Source: Microvirga sp.
GTDB lineage: Bacteria; Pseudomonadota; Alphaproteobacteria; Rhizobiales; Beijerinckiaceae
NCBI GenBank assembly: GCA_022241475.1
Contig: JAKOMT010000007.1
Location: 1-64,000 of the forward strand
Direction: 5' to 3'
Length of the DNA: 64,000 bases
The notes beneath the pieces were generated by a model. It saw only the letters and a program-made list of their open reading frames with translations. It did no database searches and was not told the DNA's origin. Both the position numbers and the translations under genes were made by a program. Positions 18,868 to 27,361 of this stretch are shown piece by piece; position 1 is the first letter of the stretch, and each line of letters opens with the position of its first letter.

Positions 18868-19725
18868 TCAAGCGGCGACGCGTCTCGCGGCGTGGTACGC
18901 GCCCGTGCCGCGCGTGAGCGCATGATCGCACGGAAGCCGCGCGCCGGGGTCGATATCGTCGAGCGTATCCAGCTCCCGCCACAGGGCGACGAGCGCGTCG
19001 ATGTCGAGCGCCGGCCAGGCGTCGGGATCGTCGAGCACGAAATAGGTCTCCTGGAAATCGTCGATCCGGTAGCGCGTGCGCATCACGCGGGCGAGATCGA
19101 AGCCGATGCGGTTCGGCGAGGCGCTCTCCAGCGCGAACACCGTCTCGGAGGGCGAGGACGCGATTCCCGCGCCGACGATGCGCAAGCCTTGCGGCGTGCG
19201 CGCCAGCCCGAACTCGACGGTGTACCAGTAGAGCCGCGCCAGTCGATGCAGCGCGCCGTGCCGCGCCGCGACGAGCCCGGCCTTGCCGTAGGCTTCGAGA
19301 TAATCGGCGTAGCGCTGCTGCATGATGAGCGGCACGTGGCCGAACACGTCGTGGAAGATGTCCGGCTCCTCGATGTAGTCGACCTGCTCGGGGCGGCGGA
19401 TCCAGAAGCCGGCCGGGAACATGCGCTCGGAGAGCATTTTGAAAAAGGCGATGTCGGGCACGAGGCCGGGGACGGCCACGACTTCCCAGCCCGTCGTCGC
19501 CTTGAGACGCTGGTTCATCACGCGGAAATCGGGGATGCCGTCGTCAGAAATGCCCAACGCGTCGAGCCCGCCGAGGAAGGCGTCGCAGACGCGGCCCTTC
19601 AGGATCGCGCGCTGCCGTCTGGCGAGGGTCGCCCACGTGGCGTGGTCTTCGTCGCTGTAGGCCTCGAAACCCTGATCCCGCAGATAGCGGCGCGGATCGT
19701 CTTCGGAAAAGTACTCGCCCATCAT
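18868..19725 (-). CDS. phhA: Phenylalanine-4-hydroxylase
   Basis: A 285-residue non-haem iron, pterin-dependent monooxygenase that makes tyrosine from phenylalanine. The iron site is visible: DIFHDVFGHVPLI (two His) and the Glu of LYWYTVEFGL. The length fits bacterial PhhA, which lack the regulatory domain. ATG 19725 is preceded by GGAGG at seven bases. Divergent from an Lrp-family regulator 122 bp away, the usual arrangement for aromatic amino-acid control of this gene. Confidence 0.93.
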   Translation of the reverse strand: MMGEYFSEDDPRRYLRDQGFEAYSDEDHATWATLARRQRAILKGRVCDAFLGGLDALGISDDGIPDFRVMNQRLKATTGWEVVAVPGLVPDIAFFKMLSERMFPAGFWIRRPEQVDYIEEPDIFHDVFGHVPLIMQQRYADYLEAYGKAGLVAARHGALHRLARLYWYTVEFGLARTPQGLRIVGAGIASSPSETVFALESASPNRIGFDLARVMRTRYRIDDFQETYFVLDDPDAWPALDIDALVALWRELDTLDDIDPGARLPCDHALTRGTGAYHAARRVAA

Positions 19726-19847
19726 GCGTCTCCCTCCAGAGCCCCAACCTCGCCAAAGGGATAATATGCCATCCATGATGTCATTTCCGGTCGATCTGCA
19801 TTACGATACAGGGCTTCTGTGTCGGTTCCGGACCCATGAGAGGCCCT
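19726..19847. promoter_or_regulatory. Shared control region of phhA and the Lrp gene
   Basis: A 122-bp divergent intergenic region that is more AT-rich than its surroundings (GGATAATATGCCATCCATG). Lrp-type regulators bind loosely defined AT-rich sites in such places. No exact operator can be assigned from one copy. Confidence 0.45.
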
Positions 19848-20318
19848 ATGCGCAGAAATCTGACCGCTTCGGACAAACGCATCCTGCGCATCGTTCAGGA
19901 GGACGGGCGCATCACCAATGCGGCGCTCGCCGAGCGCGTCGGCCTCGCCGCCTCGCCCTGCCTGCGGCGTCTCAAGGCGCTGGAAGAGGACGGCTTCGTC
20001 TCGCGCTATCGGGCGCAGCTCGACGCCCGCGCCCTCGGCTACGCGATCGAGGCTTTCGTGATGGTCAAGCTCGAGCAGAGCGAGCCGGGTTGGCGAACCC
20101 GGCTCGTGGAGCGCTTGAACGCGCTGGAGGAGGTGCTCGCCTGCTACGCCATGGCGGGCGAGATCGACCTCCTCCTTCACGTCGTCGCGCGCGACATGGA
20201 GGCCTACGGCGAGTTCAGCATGAACCGTCTCCTCACGATGCCCGGCGTCGCCGATGTGCGAACGAGCTTCGTTATGTCGACGATCACGCCGCCGCGGGGC
20301 CTCCCGATCCCCGAATGA
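19848..20318 (+). CDS. Lrp/AsnC-family transcriptional regulator
   Basis: A 156-residue regulator. The N-terminal winged helix has LTASDKRILRIVQEDGRITNAALAERVGLAASPCLRRLKALEEDGFV, and the C-terminal RAM/AsnC ligand domain has EVLACYAMAGEIDLLLHVVARDMEAY. Such proteins form dimers to octamers that sense amino acids; the neighbour suggests phenylalanine or tyrosine. I start at ATG 19848 behind GAGAGG; ATG 19836 would add four residues without a good site. Confidence 0.88.
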   Translation: MRRNLTASDKRILRIVQEDGRITNAALAERVGLAASPCLRRLKALEEDGFVSRYRAQLDARALGYAIEAFVMVKLEQSEPGWRTRLVERLNALEEVLACYAMAGEIDLLLHVVARDMEAYGEFSMNRLLTMPGVADVRTSFVMSTITPPRGLPIPE

Positions 20319-20324
20319 CGCGCG

Positions 20325-22019
20325 TCATTCGGGGCGCGTCTTCTCCTTGCGCCACTGCACCGAATAGAGATCGAAGCGGCGATCGCGCAGGTTCTGCACC
20401 GTGCCCGACATGCGCGACTGGCGCAGCGCGTCGAGATTGAGGTCGGCGATGGCCACCATCTCGGCGTTCGGCGTCGTGTCGGCGGCGATCCCGTCGCGGT
20501 CGAACGGGAAGTCGCACGGCGTCAGGATGCAGCTCTGGGCGTACTGGATGTCCATGTTGGCCACGCCCGGAAGGTTGCCGACATTGCCCGCCATCGCGAC
20601 ATAGACCTGATTCTCGACGGCCCGCGCCTGACAGCAATAGCGAACGCGCAGGTAGCTCTTGCGTTCGTCGGTGCAGAAGGGAACGAACAGAATCTGCGCG
20701 CCCTGGTCGACGAGGTGGCGGGCGAGCTCGGGAAATTCCGCGTCGTAGCAGATCATGACCCCGATCGGCCCGCAATCGGTCTCGATCGTGCGCACGTCGT
20801 CGGCCCCCACGATCGACCACCAATAGGCCTCGTTGGGCGTCGGATGGATCTTGGCCTGGGCGTGGATCGACCCGTCGCGAAGGCAGACGTAGCAGACGTT
20901 GACGATGTCGCCGTCGGCGTCCCGGGTCGGGTGCGAGCCGCCGATGATGTTGATGTTGTAATGCACCGCGAGACGCGAGAGCAGCTCCTTCAACGGCTCC
21001 GTGTATTTCGTCAGCGTGGCGATGGCCTGATCGGGCGGGATCGGCTCGTTCTCGATCGACAGGAGCTGCAGCGTGAACAATTCGGGCAGCACCGCGAAGT
21101 CCGACTTGTAGTCGGCGACGACGTCGATGAAATACTCGACGTTCTCGGCGAACTCCTCGAAGGAGCGCACGCGGCGCTGCTGGTACTGGATGCAGGCGAC
21201 GCGGACCGTGTGGGCGATGCGCCCGCGCTGCGCCTTGGGCTTGCCGGCGTCGGCGTCGACGACGCGCGGGTTCCACCAGACGAGATGGACGGCCGCGCCC
21301 ATGCTCTCGACGTCGCTCGGGAGGTAATCGTGCAGGACGCCGATCGGCTCGAAGCCGTTGCGCATCTGGAAGGACACCACCCGGTCGCGCAGGGTCTGCT
21401 CGCGGATGCGCTCGAGATAGTCTTCGGGACCTGCGACCTCCTTGCGGCGGACCTTCTGGGCGAGGCCGGGCATGCGTCCTGCGAAGACGATGCCGCGAAG
21501 CTGGAGGTCCTGCGCGACGCGCTTGCGCTCGTTGTAGAGCCGCTGGCCGATGCGCAGCCCCCGGTGCGAGGGATCGACCATCACCTCCATGCCGTAGAGG
21601 ATTTCACCCTCTTCGTCGTGCCGGCTCGCGTAGCCGGAGCCGGTGATGGTGACCCAGTCGTGCTTGGCGATCGCCGTCTTCTCTTCGATGAGGAAGCTGG
21701 CGGAATACCCCACGAGCTTGCCGTCGTAGAGGGCGACGAACTGGCCTTCCGGGAAATTCTGGATCTGCCCGCGAAGCTGCGCCTGCGAATAGGGCTGCAT
21801 CTGCGGATAGGCGCGTTTGCACAGCGACTGAATGGCGCGCACGTCCTTGACGAGGGCCGGTCGCACCTCGAGACGGGGCTTTCTGTCCGATGACGACTTG
21901 TTGTCGGCGGGACCCTGCTTCCCGGAAACCGCCTGCTTGTCCGAACTCGCGTTCTTGTCCGAGGCGGCGGTCTTCTGTGAGCTCGCCTTGGCGGCGTCGC
22001 GCTCGTTGTTCTTCGGCAT
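20325..22019 (-). CDS. GNAT acetyltransferase fused to a nitrilase-type C-N hydrolase
   Basis: A 564-residue fusion. Residues 1-45 are low complexity, rich in Ser, Lys, Asp and Ala with repeated SDK/SGK-like triplets. A GNAT domain follows (LEVRPALVKDVRAIQSLCKRAYP to GFEPIGVLHDYLP), then a nitrilase domain with the full triad: Glu in FAVLPELFT, Lys in QAKIHPT, Cys in VMICYDAEFPE. The same two-domain order is known in widespread bacterial proteins of undefined substrate. The hydrolase should act on an amide, perhaps made or removed by the GNAT half. ATG 22019 is used; AAGGA lies 12 bases upstream. Confidence 0.87.
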   Translation of the reverse strand: MPKNNERDAAKASSQKTAASDKNASSDKQAVSGKQGPADNKSSSDRKPRLEVRPALVKDVRAIQSLCKRAYPQMQPYSQAQLRGQIQNFPEGQFVALYDGKLVGYSASFLIEEKTAIAKHDWVTITGSGYASRHDEEGEILYGMEVMVDPSHRGLRIGQRLYNERKRVAQDLQLRGIVFAGRMPGLAQKVRRKEVAGPEDYLERIREQTLRDRVVSFQMRNGFEPIGVLHDYLPSDVESMGAAVHLVWWNPRVVDADAGKPKAQRGRIAHTVRVACIQYQQRRVRSFEEFAENVEYFIDVVADYKSDFAVLPELFTLQLLSIENEPIPPDQAIATLTKYTEPLKELLSRLAVHYNINIIGGSHPTRDADGDIVNVCYVCLRDGSIHAQAKIHPTPNEAYWWSIVGADDVRTIETDCGPIGVMICYDAEFPELARHLVDQGAQILFVPFCTDERKSYLRVRYCCQARAVENQVYVAMAGNVGNLPGVANMDIQYAQSCILTPCDFPFDRDGIAADTTPNAEMVAIADLNLDALRQSRMSGTVQNLRDRRFDLYSVQWRKEKTRPE

Positions 22020-22135
22020 GTGAATCAAACGTCCTTCTCGATTGTTACGCTCAAGCTTAACGCCCGGGCGGTGATTTTGTTCTATCGCTTGTCTGGGATA
22101 GACTCGACTCTTGTCGCCTCGACCCAGAGAACCCG

Positions 22136-23122
22136 ATGTCTCCTCTAGATCTCTTCGATGGTCGACTGAGCATCCCCGTCATCGGCGCGCCGATGTTCAT
22201 CGTCTCCGGTCCCGAACTCGTCATCGCCCAGTGCAAGGCCGGAATCGTCGGATCGTTTCCTGCGCTCAACGCCCGCCCCGCGGCGCAACTCGACGAATGG
22301 CTCGCCCACATCCGCGAGGAACTCGCAGCGCATGACGCGGCGCATCCAGACCGCCCAGCCGCCCCCTTCGCCGTCAACCAGATCGTCCACCGCTCGAACG
22401 CGAGGCTGGAGGCCGATCTCGCGCTTTGCGAAAAACACCGCGTTCCGATCGTGATCACCTCGCTTGGCGCGCGCGAGGATGTCAACAGCGCCGTGCGCGG
22501 CTGGGGCGGAATCACGCTGCACGACGTCATCAACCTCACCTTCGCGCGCAAGGCGATCGACAAGGGGGCGGACGGGCTGATCGCGGTCGCGGCGGGCGCC
22601 GGCGGCCATGCGGGGACGCTCTCGCCTTTCGCGCTCGTGGCCGAAATCCGCCAGTGGTTCAAGGGGCCGCTCGCCCTGTCCGGAGCGATCGCGACGGGCG
22701 CGGGCGTGCGCGCCGCCGAGGCGACGGGCGCGGATTTCGCCTATATCGGCACCCCCTTCATCGCCACGACCGAAGCGAGGGCGGACCCCGAGTACAAGCG
22801 GATGATCGTCGAGAGCGCAGCCGCCGACATCGTCTACACCAGCTTCTTCAGCGGCGTTCACGGCAATTACCTGCGCCCCTCGGTCGCGGCCGCAGGCTAC
22901 GATCCGGACGATCTCGGCGCGGGCGATCCCGGAAAGATGGATTTCGGCGCGGGGGAGACCGCAGGCCCGCAGAAGAAAGCCTGGCGCGACATCTGGAGCG
23001 CCGGCCAGGGCGTCGGCGCGGTGACGGAGGTCGTCCCGGTCGCAGAGCGCGTCGAGAGGCTGGCGGTCGAATACCGCGCGGCGCGGGCGAGCGAGGCTCG
23101 TCTGCGTTTGCGGGAGCGTTGA
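22136..23122 (+). CDS. Nitronate monooxygenase family flavoprotein
   Basis: A 328-residue FMN-dependent TIM-barrel protein of the NMO/2-nitropropane dioxygenase family. Seen: LSIPVIGAPMFIVS at the N-terminus, PFAVNQIVHRSN, the FMN-phosphate region GLIAVAAGAGGHAGTLSPFAL, and ATGADFAYIGTPFIATTEA. Family members oxidise alkyl nitronates; the true substrate may differ. Divergent from the nitrilase fusion; the ribosome site is weak. Confidence 0.85.
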   Translation: MSPLDLFDGRLSIPVIGAPMFIVSGPELVIAQCKAGIVGSFPALNARPAAQLDEWLAHIREELAAHDAAHPDRPAAPFAVNQIVHRSNARLEADLALCEKHRVPIVITSLGAREDVNSAVRGWGGITLHDVINLTFARKAIDKGADGLIAVAAGAGGHAGTLSPFALVAEIRQWFKGPLALSGAIATGAGVRAAEATGADFAYIGTPFIATTEARADPEYKRMIVESAAADIVYTSFFSGVHGNYLRPSVAAAGYDPDDLGAGDPGKMDFGAGETAGPQKKAWRDIWSAGQGVGAVTEVVPVAERVERLAVEYRAARASEARLRLRER

Positions 23123-23309
23123 GCCCCGGGCGCGGCGCGGCGGCGCCCTCGGCTCCGAGCGTCCTCGGCTCCGGAGCCGGCGGTTGCTGCAACGCATCCG
23201 GCAATCGCGCAAAGCGCGCAGCTAAACTTGGAGGATTTCGGACGAGATTGACGATGGAATAGACTATGGTCAAGCTTTGAGCTTTATCACTCGTCACGCA
23301 GGATTTTTC

Positions 23310-24035
23310 ATGACGGCATTAAGTACTTCCCGAAGAAACGCCGCGATTGTCGCGCCGAAGATCAGACGCTATCGGCAGATCGCCGACGCCTTGAAGGATG
23401 CGATCCTGAGCGGCGCGTTCAAGGCCGGCGACAGATTGCCGACCGAGCGCGAGCTCGCCACGCGCTACTCCGTATCCCGCAACTGCGTCCGGGAAGCTCT
23501 TCTCGCTCTCGAGATTTGGGGCTTCGTCTCCATCCAGGTGGGCTCGGGCGTCTACGTGCTCGGCCGGGACGGCTCCAAAGCGGCCTCGCCCCGGGAAGCG
23601 CGGACAGCGAAGGCGGCCGAAGTCCTCGAAGCGCGCCTGATGTTCGAACCCGAGGTCTGCGCGACAGCCGCCGCGCGCGCCGGCCCCGACGATCTGGCGC
23701 GGCTCCACGCCACCCACGCGCTGATGCAGGAACCGAGCGACGACGTCGAACAGGCCGGCTTCGCCTACCGGGAATTTCACCTCGGGCTCGTGAAAGCCTC
23801 GGGCAACCCCATCGCGGTCCAGTTGATGCGGGATATCTGGCGGGCGACGCAGGTCGAGGCCTGGGTCGCCCTGCGCGCCTATCTGCAACGTCCCGAATTG
23901 CAGACGCGCTGGCGCGATGATCATGCGGCGATCCTGGAGGCTCTCGAAGATCGTCACCGCGGGCGGGCGCGCGCCGCGATGCGCGCTCATATCGCCACCG
24001 TGTTTACGATGCTCGACGAGGCCGACCTGGTCTGA
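23310..24035 (+). CDS. FadR-subfamily (FCD) GntR transcriptional regulator
   Basis: A 241-residue repressor-type protein. The N-terminal winged helix reads QIADALKDAILSGAFKAGDRLPTERELATRYSVSRNCVREALLALE. The FCD ligand domain has EARLMFEPEVCATAAARA, FHLGLVKASGN and DDHAAILEALEDRHRGRARAAMRAHI, whose Asp and His residues usually hold a metal and a small carboxylate. ATG 23310 has AGGA six bases upstream. No obvious target gene lies beside it. Confidence 0.87.
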   Translation: MTALSTSRRNAAIVAPKIRRYRQIADALKDAILSGAFKAGDRLPTERELATRYSVSRNCVREALLALEIWGFVSIQVGSGVYVLGRDGSKAASPREARTAKAAEVLEARLMFEPEVCATAAARAGPDDLARLHATHALMQEPSDDVEQAGFAYREFHLGLVKASGNPIAVQLMRDIWRATQVEAWVALRAYLQRPELQTRWRDDHAAILEALEDRHRGRARAAMRAHIATVFTMLDEADLV

Positions 24036-24081
24036 AGGCCGCAAACAGCATTCGTTAACCGGCCACGGGACATGCTCGAGC

Positions 24082-24579
24082 ATGCTGCGCATCGCCACGA
24101 CCACAGTTACGCTCGCTCTCGCCCTGTTCGCCGCGATCGGGGGCGCGAGCGCCGCCGTCCTGGGTTACGACGACCTGCCCCATCGCGTGCGCGAGCAACT
24201 TCGCGAGATCGAAGCGTCGTGCGCGATCATCGGCGGCCGGCCCGGCGATCCGATGGAGGCGATCGCGTTTCACGATTTCGACGCCGACGGCATGCCCGAC
24301 ATCGTGTTCGACCAGAACCGCTTTCGCTGCGGCGGGTTTCGCGAGGGGGAATTCTGCCCCGAGATCGGCTGCTACACTTACGTTACCCTCAGTCGGAACG
24401 GGCGCTGGACGCCGGCTTTCGAAGTTGTCGGCTCATATTGCGTAGAAGTCGACGCCCAGCCGCCCCGTTTTGTAACGATCCAGCGTAACTTCACCGCAGA
24501 CGGCGCCACGAGCTTCATTCGCGTTCGCTATCGATTTCAGAACGGCCTTGCAATTCAGGATGGGCGGGGATCGTGCTAG
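24082..24579 (+). CDS. Secreted hypothetical protein with an EF-hand-like loop
   Basis: A 165-residue protein I do not recognise. A signal peptide is likely (RIATTTVTLALALFAAIGGASA). The mature part has DFDADGMPDIVFD, an EF-hand-like or dockerin-like calcium loop (D-x-D-x-D-G-x-x-D), and six or so Cys that could form disulfides in the periplasm. The frame stays open far upstream, so the start relies on the signal peptide; the ribosome site is weak. Confidence 0.6.
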   Translation: MLRIATTTVTLALALFAAIGGASAAVLGYDDLPHRVREQLREIEASCAIIGGRPGDPMEAIAFHDFDADGMPDIVFDQNRFRCGGFREGEFCPEIGCYTYVTLSRNGRWTPAFEVVGSYCVEVDAQPPRFVTIQRNFTADGATSFIRVRYRFQNGLAIQDGRGSC

Positions 24580-24691
24580 AGCAAAAAACAATATTTTAAA
24601 TTTAACCGTTTTCTTAAACTCTTCTTTCAGCGATTTTGCTTAGCCTCGAATACGCGGCGAGAAGGCCGCGTTCCTTCCTGAGGAGGCTGCC

Positions 24692-25075
24692 ATGGACTTC
24701 GGCGGCGTGAGCAAACCCATTCCGGCGTCGGCGCAGAACGCGGTCATGCGCATGGATCAAACGACTGCTTCCAGTATGGCGCGCACCGAGCTTCCGCCGG
24801 AGGCGACCGTACAGAGAGTACGCGAGACCGCGGCCGTGCGGCTCGACACCTCCAGCTCCGCACGTGAGCTCGCGGCCGTCGACCAGGCGATGCAGCGCGC
24901 CGTCCAGCGCCGGCTCGAGATCGACGACAAGACGCAGGACCTCGTCTACAGGGCCCGGGATGCGCGCTCGGGCGAGGTGGTGACCCAGATCCCGACCGAG
25001 GAAACCCTCAAGCTGCGCGCCTATCTTCGCAGCGCCGCCGAAGCGGCGCAGCAGAAAGTCGGCGAAGACCGCTGA
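24692..25075 (+). CDS. flaG: Flagellar protein FlaG-like
   Basis: A 127-residue protein. The C-terminal two thirds match FlaG (ELAAVDQAMQRAVQRRLEIDDKTQDLVYRARDARSGEVVTQIPTEETLKLRAYL); the N-terminus is low complexity. FlaG influences filament length in other bacteria. GAGGAGG lies upstream of ATG 24692. It leads the filament cluster, 221 bp before the first flagellin. Confidence 0.75.
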   Translation: MDFGGVSKPIPASAQNAVMRMDQTTASSMARTELPPEATVQRVRETAAVRLDTSSSARELAAVDQAMQRAVQRRLEIDDKTQDLVYRARDARSGEVVTQIPTEETLKLRAYLRSAAEAAQQKVGEDR

Positions 25076-25150
25076 CGGAGACCGCCGGCGCAGCCACAAT
25101 ACGGAGACCGCTGGCGAAGTCTGCGGACAGTAATTCATTAACTATGAAAT

Positions 25151-25257
25151 CCGTCTCGCTCCGGTTCGGCGCGAGACGGCCGCATCCGGCGCGGTCGGGA
25201 AAGAATTCGTTCAGTTTTGTTCTGTAGAACCGTCGCTATCCGGACAGAACGGTCCGG
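25151..25257 (+). promoter_or_regulatory. Two hairpins in the leader of the first flagellin
   Basis: CCGTCTCGC (25151-25159) pairs perfectly with GCGAGACGG (25171-25179). CCGGAC (25240-25245) pairs with GTCCGG (25252-25257), 40 bases before the start codon. The first may end the flaG transcript, though without a T-run; the second lies in the probable flagellin leader, the part of such mRNAs that FlbT is known to act on in Caulobacter. Confidence 0.4.
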
Positions 25258-25296
25258 CGCGTCCAGAAGGACGTTAGATCCAGAAGGATTATGACG

Positions 25297-26127
25297 ATGA
25301 CGGGTATCACCCTCAACGGCGCCATGCGCACGAACCTGCTCAGCCTCCAGGGCACGCAGGACCTCATCAGCCTCACGCAGAACCGTCTCGCGACCGGCCT
25401 CAGGGTCTCGTCGGCGATCGACGATCCGCGCAACTTCTTCCAGGCGCAGTCCCTGAATGCCCGCGGCAGCGATCTCGGCCGCCGTCTCGACGGCATGGGC
25501 CTGGCGATCAAAACCATCGAAGCCGCCGACAAGGGCATCACCGCGATGACCAAGGTCGCCGAGAGCATGGCGGCCATCGCCAAGCAGGCGATCGACTCGA
25601 GCGACACGACCGAACGCGCCACCCTGCTCGCCCAGTTCAACGAGTTGCGCACCCAGCTCAGCAACCTCGCCGGCGACTCGGTGTTCAACGGCGTCAACCT
25701 GCTCGGCGGCAACGACCTCGTAGTCTCGTTCAACGAGGACGGGACCAACAGCTCGACCGTCACCTCGGTCGACTGGCTGAACGCCGACCCCGTCGGCATC
25801 ACAGCGGGCGCCGATTGGGACGACGCCGACCTCGCGGCGGGCGCGACCGCGATCCAGGCGGCGGCGGACGAAGTCACCGCGGCGATCAGCACGCTGCGCA
25901 CGCAGGCCGCGACCTTCGGGTCGAGCCTCACGCTCGTGAGAATCCGCGAGGACTTCACCAACCAGATGATCAACACCTTGAAGGGCGGCGCGGACGGCCT
26001 CGTCCTCGCCGACCAGAACGAGGAGGCCGCCAACCTGCTCGCGCTCCAGACGCGCCAGCAGCTGGGCATCCAGGCCCTCTCCCTCGCCAGCCAGTCCCAG
26101 CAGGGCATCCTGCGTCTGTTCGGCTAA
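25297..26127 (+). CDS. Flagellin 1
   Basis: A 276-residue flagellin with both conserved helical ends: N-terminal ITLNGAMRTNLLSLQGTQDLISLTQNRLATGLRVSSAIDDPRNFFQAQ and C-terminal ADQNEEAANLLALQTRQQLGIQALSLASQSQQGILRLFG. The short central domain (NEDGTNSSTVTSVDW, GADWDDADLAAG) is the exposed part. I start at ATG 25297, eight bases after AAGGA; the ATG at 25291 is only two bases from it. Nearly identical to flagellin 2. Exported by the flagellar type III system. Confidence 0.95.
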   Translation: MTGITLNGAMRTNLLSLQGTQDLISLTQNRLATGLRVSSAIDDPRNFFQAQSLNARGSDLGRRLDGMGLAIKTIEAADKGITAMTKVAESMAAIAKQAIDSSDTTERATLLAQFNELRTQLSNLAGDSVFNGVNLLGGNDLVVSFNEDGTNSSTVTSVDWLNADPVGITAGADWDDADLAAGATAIQAAADEVTAAISTLRTQAATFGSSLTLVRIREDFTNQMINTLKGGADGLVLADQNEEAANLLALQTRQQLGIQALSLASQSQQGILRLFG

Positions 26128-26155
26128 CTCCAAACCTCTTTCCGAAGAAATCGAA

Positions 26156-26183
26156 GCGGCGGAAGCGATTCCGCCGCTTTTTT
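26156..26183 (+). terminator. Terminator of flagellin 1
   Basis: Nine-base-pair stem GCGGCGGAA / TTCCGCCGC with a GCGA loop (26156-26177), followed by six T (26178-26183). A clear intrinsic terminator. Confidence 0.93.
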
Positions 26184-26359
26184 GTTTTGCAGAATTGTTC
26201 AAGTAATTAACTATAATTTTTTATTAAATGTTAATCATAATCGCGATAGCTATAGTAAATAGCATGTTCACGATCTTTATTAGAGGAAAATAAGGACCCG
26301 ATCTGTAGCGTAAGACATGGCAGAAAGCCGTGAACTCACGTTCCAGAAAGGGCGTTTAC
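26184..26359 (+). promoter_or_regulatory. AT-rich promoter region of flagellin 2
   Basis: About 100 bases (26190-26290) are far richer in A and T than anything else in the window. A loose sigma-28-like pair (TAAATGTT, then CGCGATAG) is present but its spacing is short, so I do not call a defined promoter. The region sits between a terminator and flagellin 2 and must hold its start site. Confidence 0.45.
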
Positions 26360-27187
26360 ATGTCTGGCATTACTCTCTCGGGCGCCATGCGCACGAACCT
26401 GCTCAGCTTGCAGGGAACTCAGGACCTCATCGGCGCGACGCAGAACCGTCTTGCGACGGGCCTGCGGGTCTCCTCGGCCGTCGACGATCCGCGTAACTTC
26501 TTTCAGGCGCAGTCCCTGAATGCGCGCGCCAGCGATCTGGGCCGTCGTCTCGACGGCATGGGCCTCGCGATCAAGACCATCGAAGCCGCCGACAAGGGCC
26601 TCACGGCCATGACGAAGGTGGCCGAAAGCATGGCGGCCGTCGCCAAGCAGGCTCAGGATTCCAGCGACGCGACGGAGCGCGGGACGCTGCTCGCGCAGTT
26701 CAACGAACTGCGCACGCAGCTGACCAACCTCGCCGGCGACTCGGTGTTCAATGGCGTCAACCTGCTCGGCGGCAACGACCTCGAGGTCTCGTTCAACGAG
26801 GACGGGACGAACAGCTCGACCGTCACCTCGGTGGACTGGACGTCGGGCGACCCGGCCGGCATCGCAGCCGGCGCTGATTGGGACGACGCCGACCTCGCGG
26901 CCGGCGCCACCGCCATTCAGGCCGCGGCGGACGAAGTCACCGCGGCGATCAGCACGATGCGCACGCAGGCCGCGACCTTCGGGTCGAGCCTCACGCTCGT
27001 GAGGATCCGCGAGGACTTCACCAACCAGATGGTCGACACCTTGAAGGGCGGCGCGGACGGCCTCGTCCTCGCCGACCAGAACGAGGAAGCCGCCAACCTG
27101 CTCGCGCTGCAGACGCGCCAGCAGCTCGGCATTCAGGCCCTCTCGCTCGCGGCCCAGTCGCAGCAGGGCATCCTGCGTCTGTTCTGA
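26360..27187 (+). CDS. Flagellin 2
   Basis: A 275-residue flagellin differing from flagellin 1 at a modest number of positions (for example GATQNRL for SLTQNRL, DWTSGDPAGIAAG for DWLNADPVGITAG, missing the final Gly). All structural ends are intact. ATG 26360 follows AAAGGG. It has its own promoter region and terminator, so it can be expressed separately from flagellins 1 and 3. Confidence 0.95.
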   Translation: MSGITLSGAMRTNLLSLQGTQDLIGATQNRLATGLRVSSAVDDPRNFFQAQSLNARASDLGRRLDGMGLAIKTIEAADKGLTAMTKVAESMAAVAKQAQDSSDATERGTLLAQFNELRTQLTNLAGDSVFNGVNLLGGNDLEVSFNEDGTNSSTVTSVDWTSGDPAGIAAGADWDDADLAAGATAIQAAADEVTAAISTMRTQAATFGSSLTLVRIREDFTNQMVDTLKGGADGLVLADQNEEAANLLALQTRQQLGIQALSLAAQSQQGILRLF

Positions 27188-27217
27188 TCGCTCTACGCGA
27201 ACGAGACGACGCCGATC

Positions 27218-27253
27218 AGGGCGGCGGGAGCAATCCCGCCGCCCTCTCTTTTT
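27218..27253 (+). terminator. Terminator of flagellin 2
   Basis: Twelve-base stem AGGGCGGCGGGA / TCCCGCCGCCCT with a GCAA loop (27218-27245), then CTCTTTTT. Confidence 0.93.
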
Positions 27254-27361
27254 GACCCAGGACGCCCCGGCGAAAGACGGCGGCGATTTACGTAATATTA
27301 AGGTTAATGATTTCATTCTCCTCGAAAGCCCCTGCGGGGAACCGTTTTCGAGGTCGCCACC

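Noticed and set aside
25076..25296. Sigma-54 promoter before flagellin 1
   Set aside because: A TGGCG ... TGC pair is present but its spacing is two bases short of the required 12 between the GG and GC elements.
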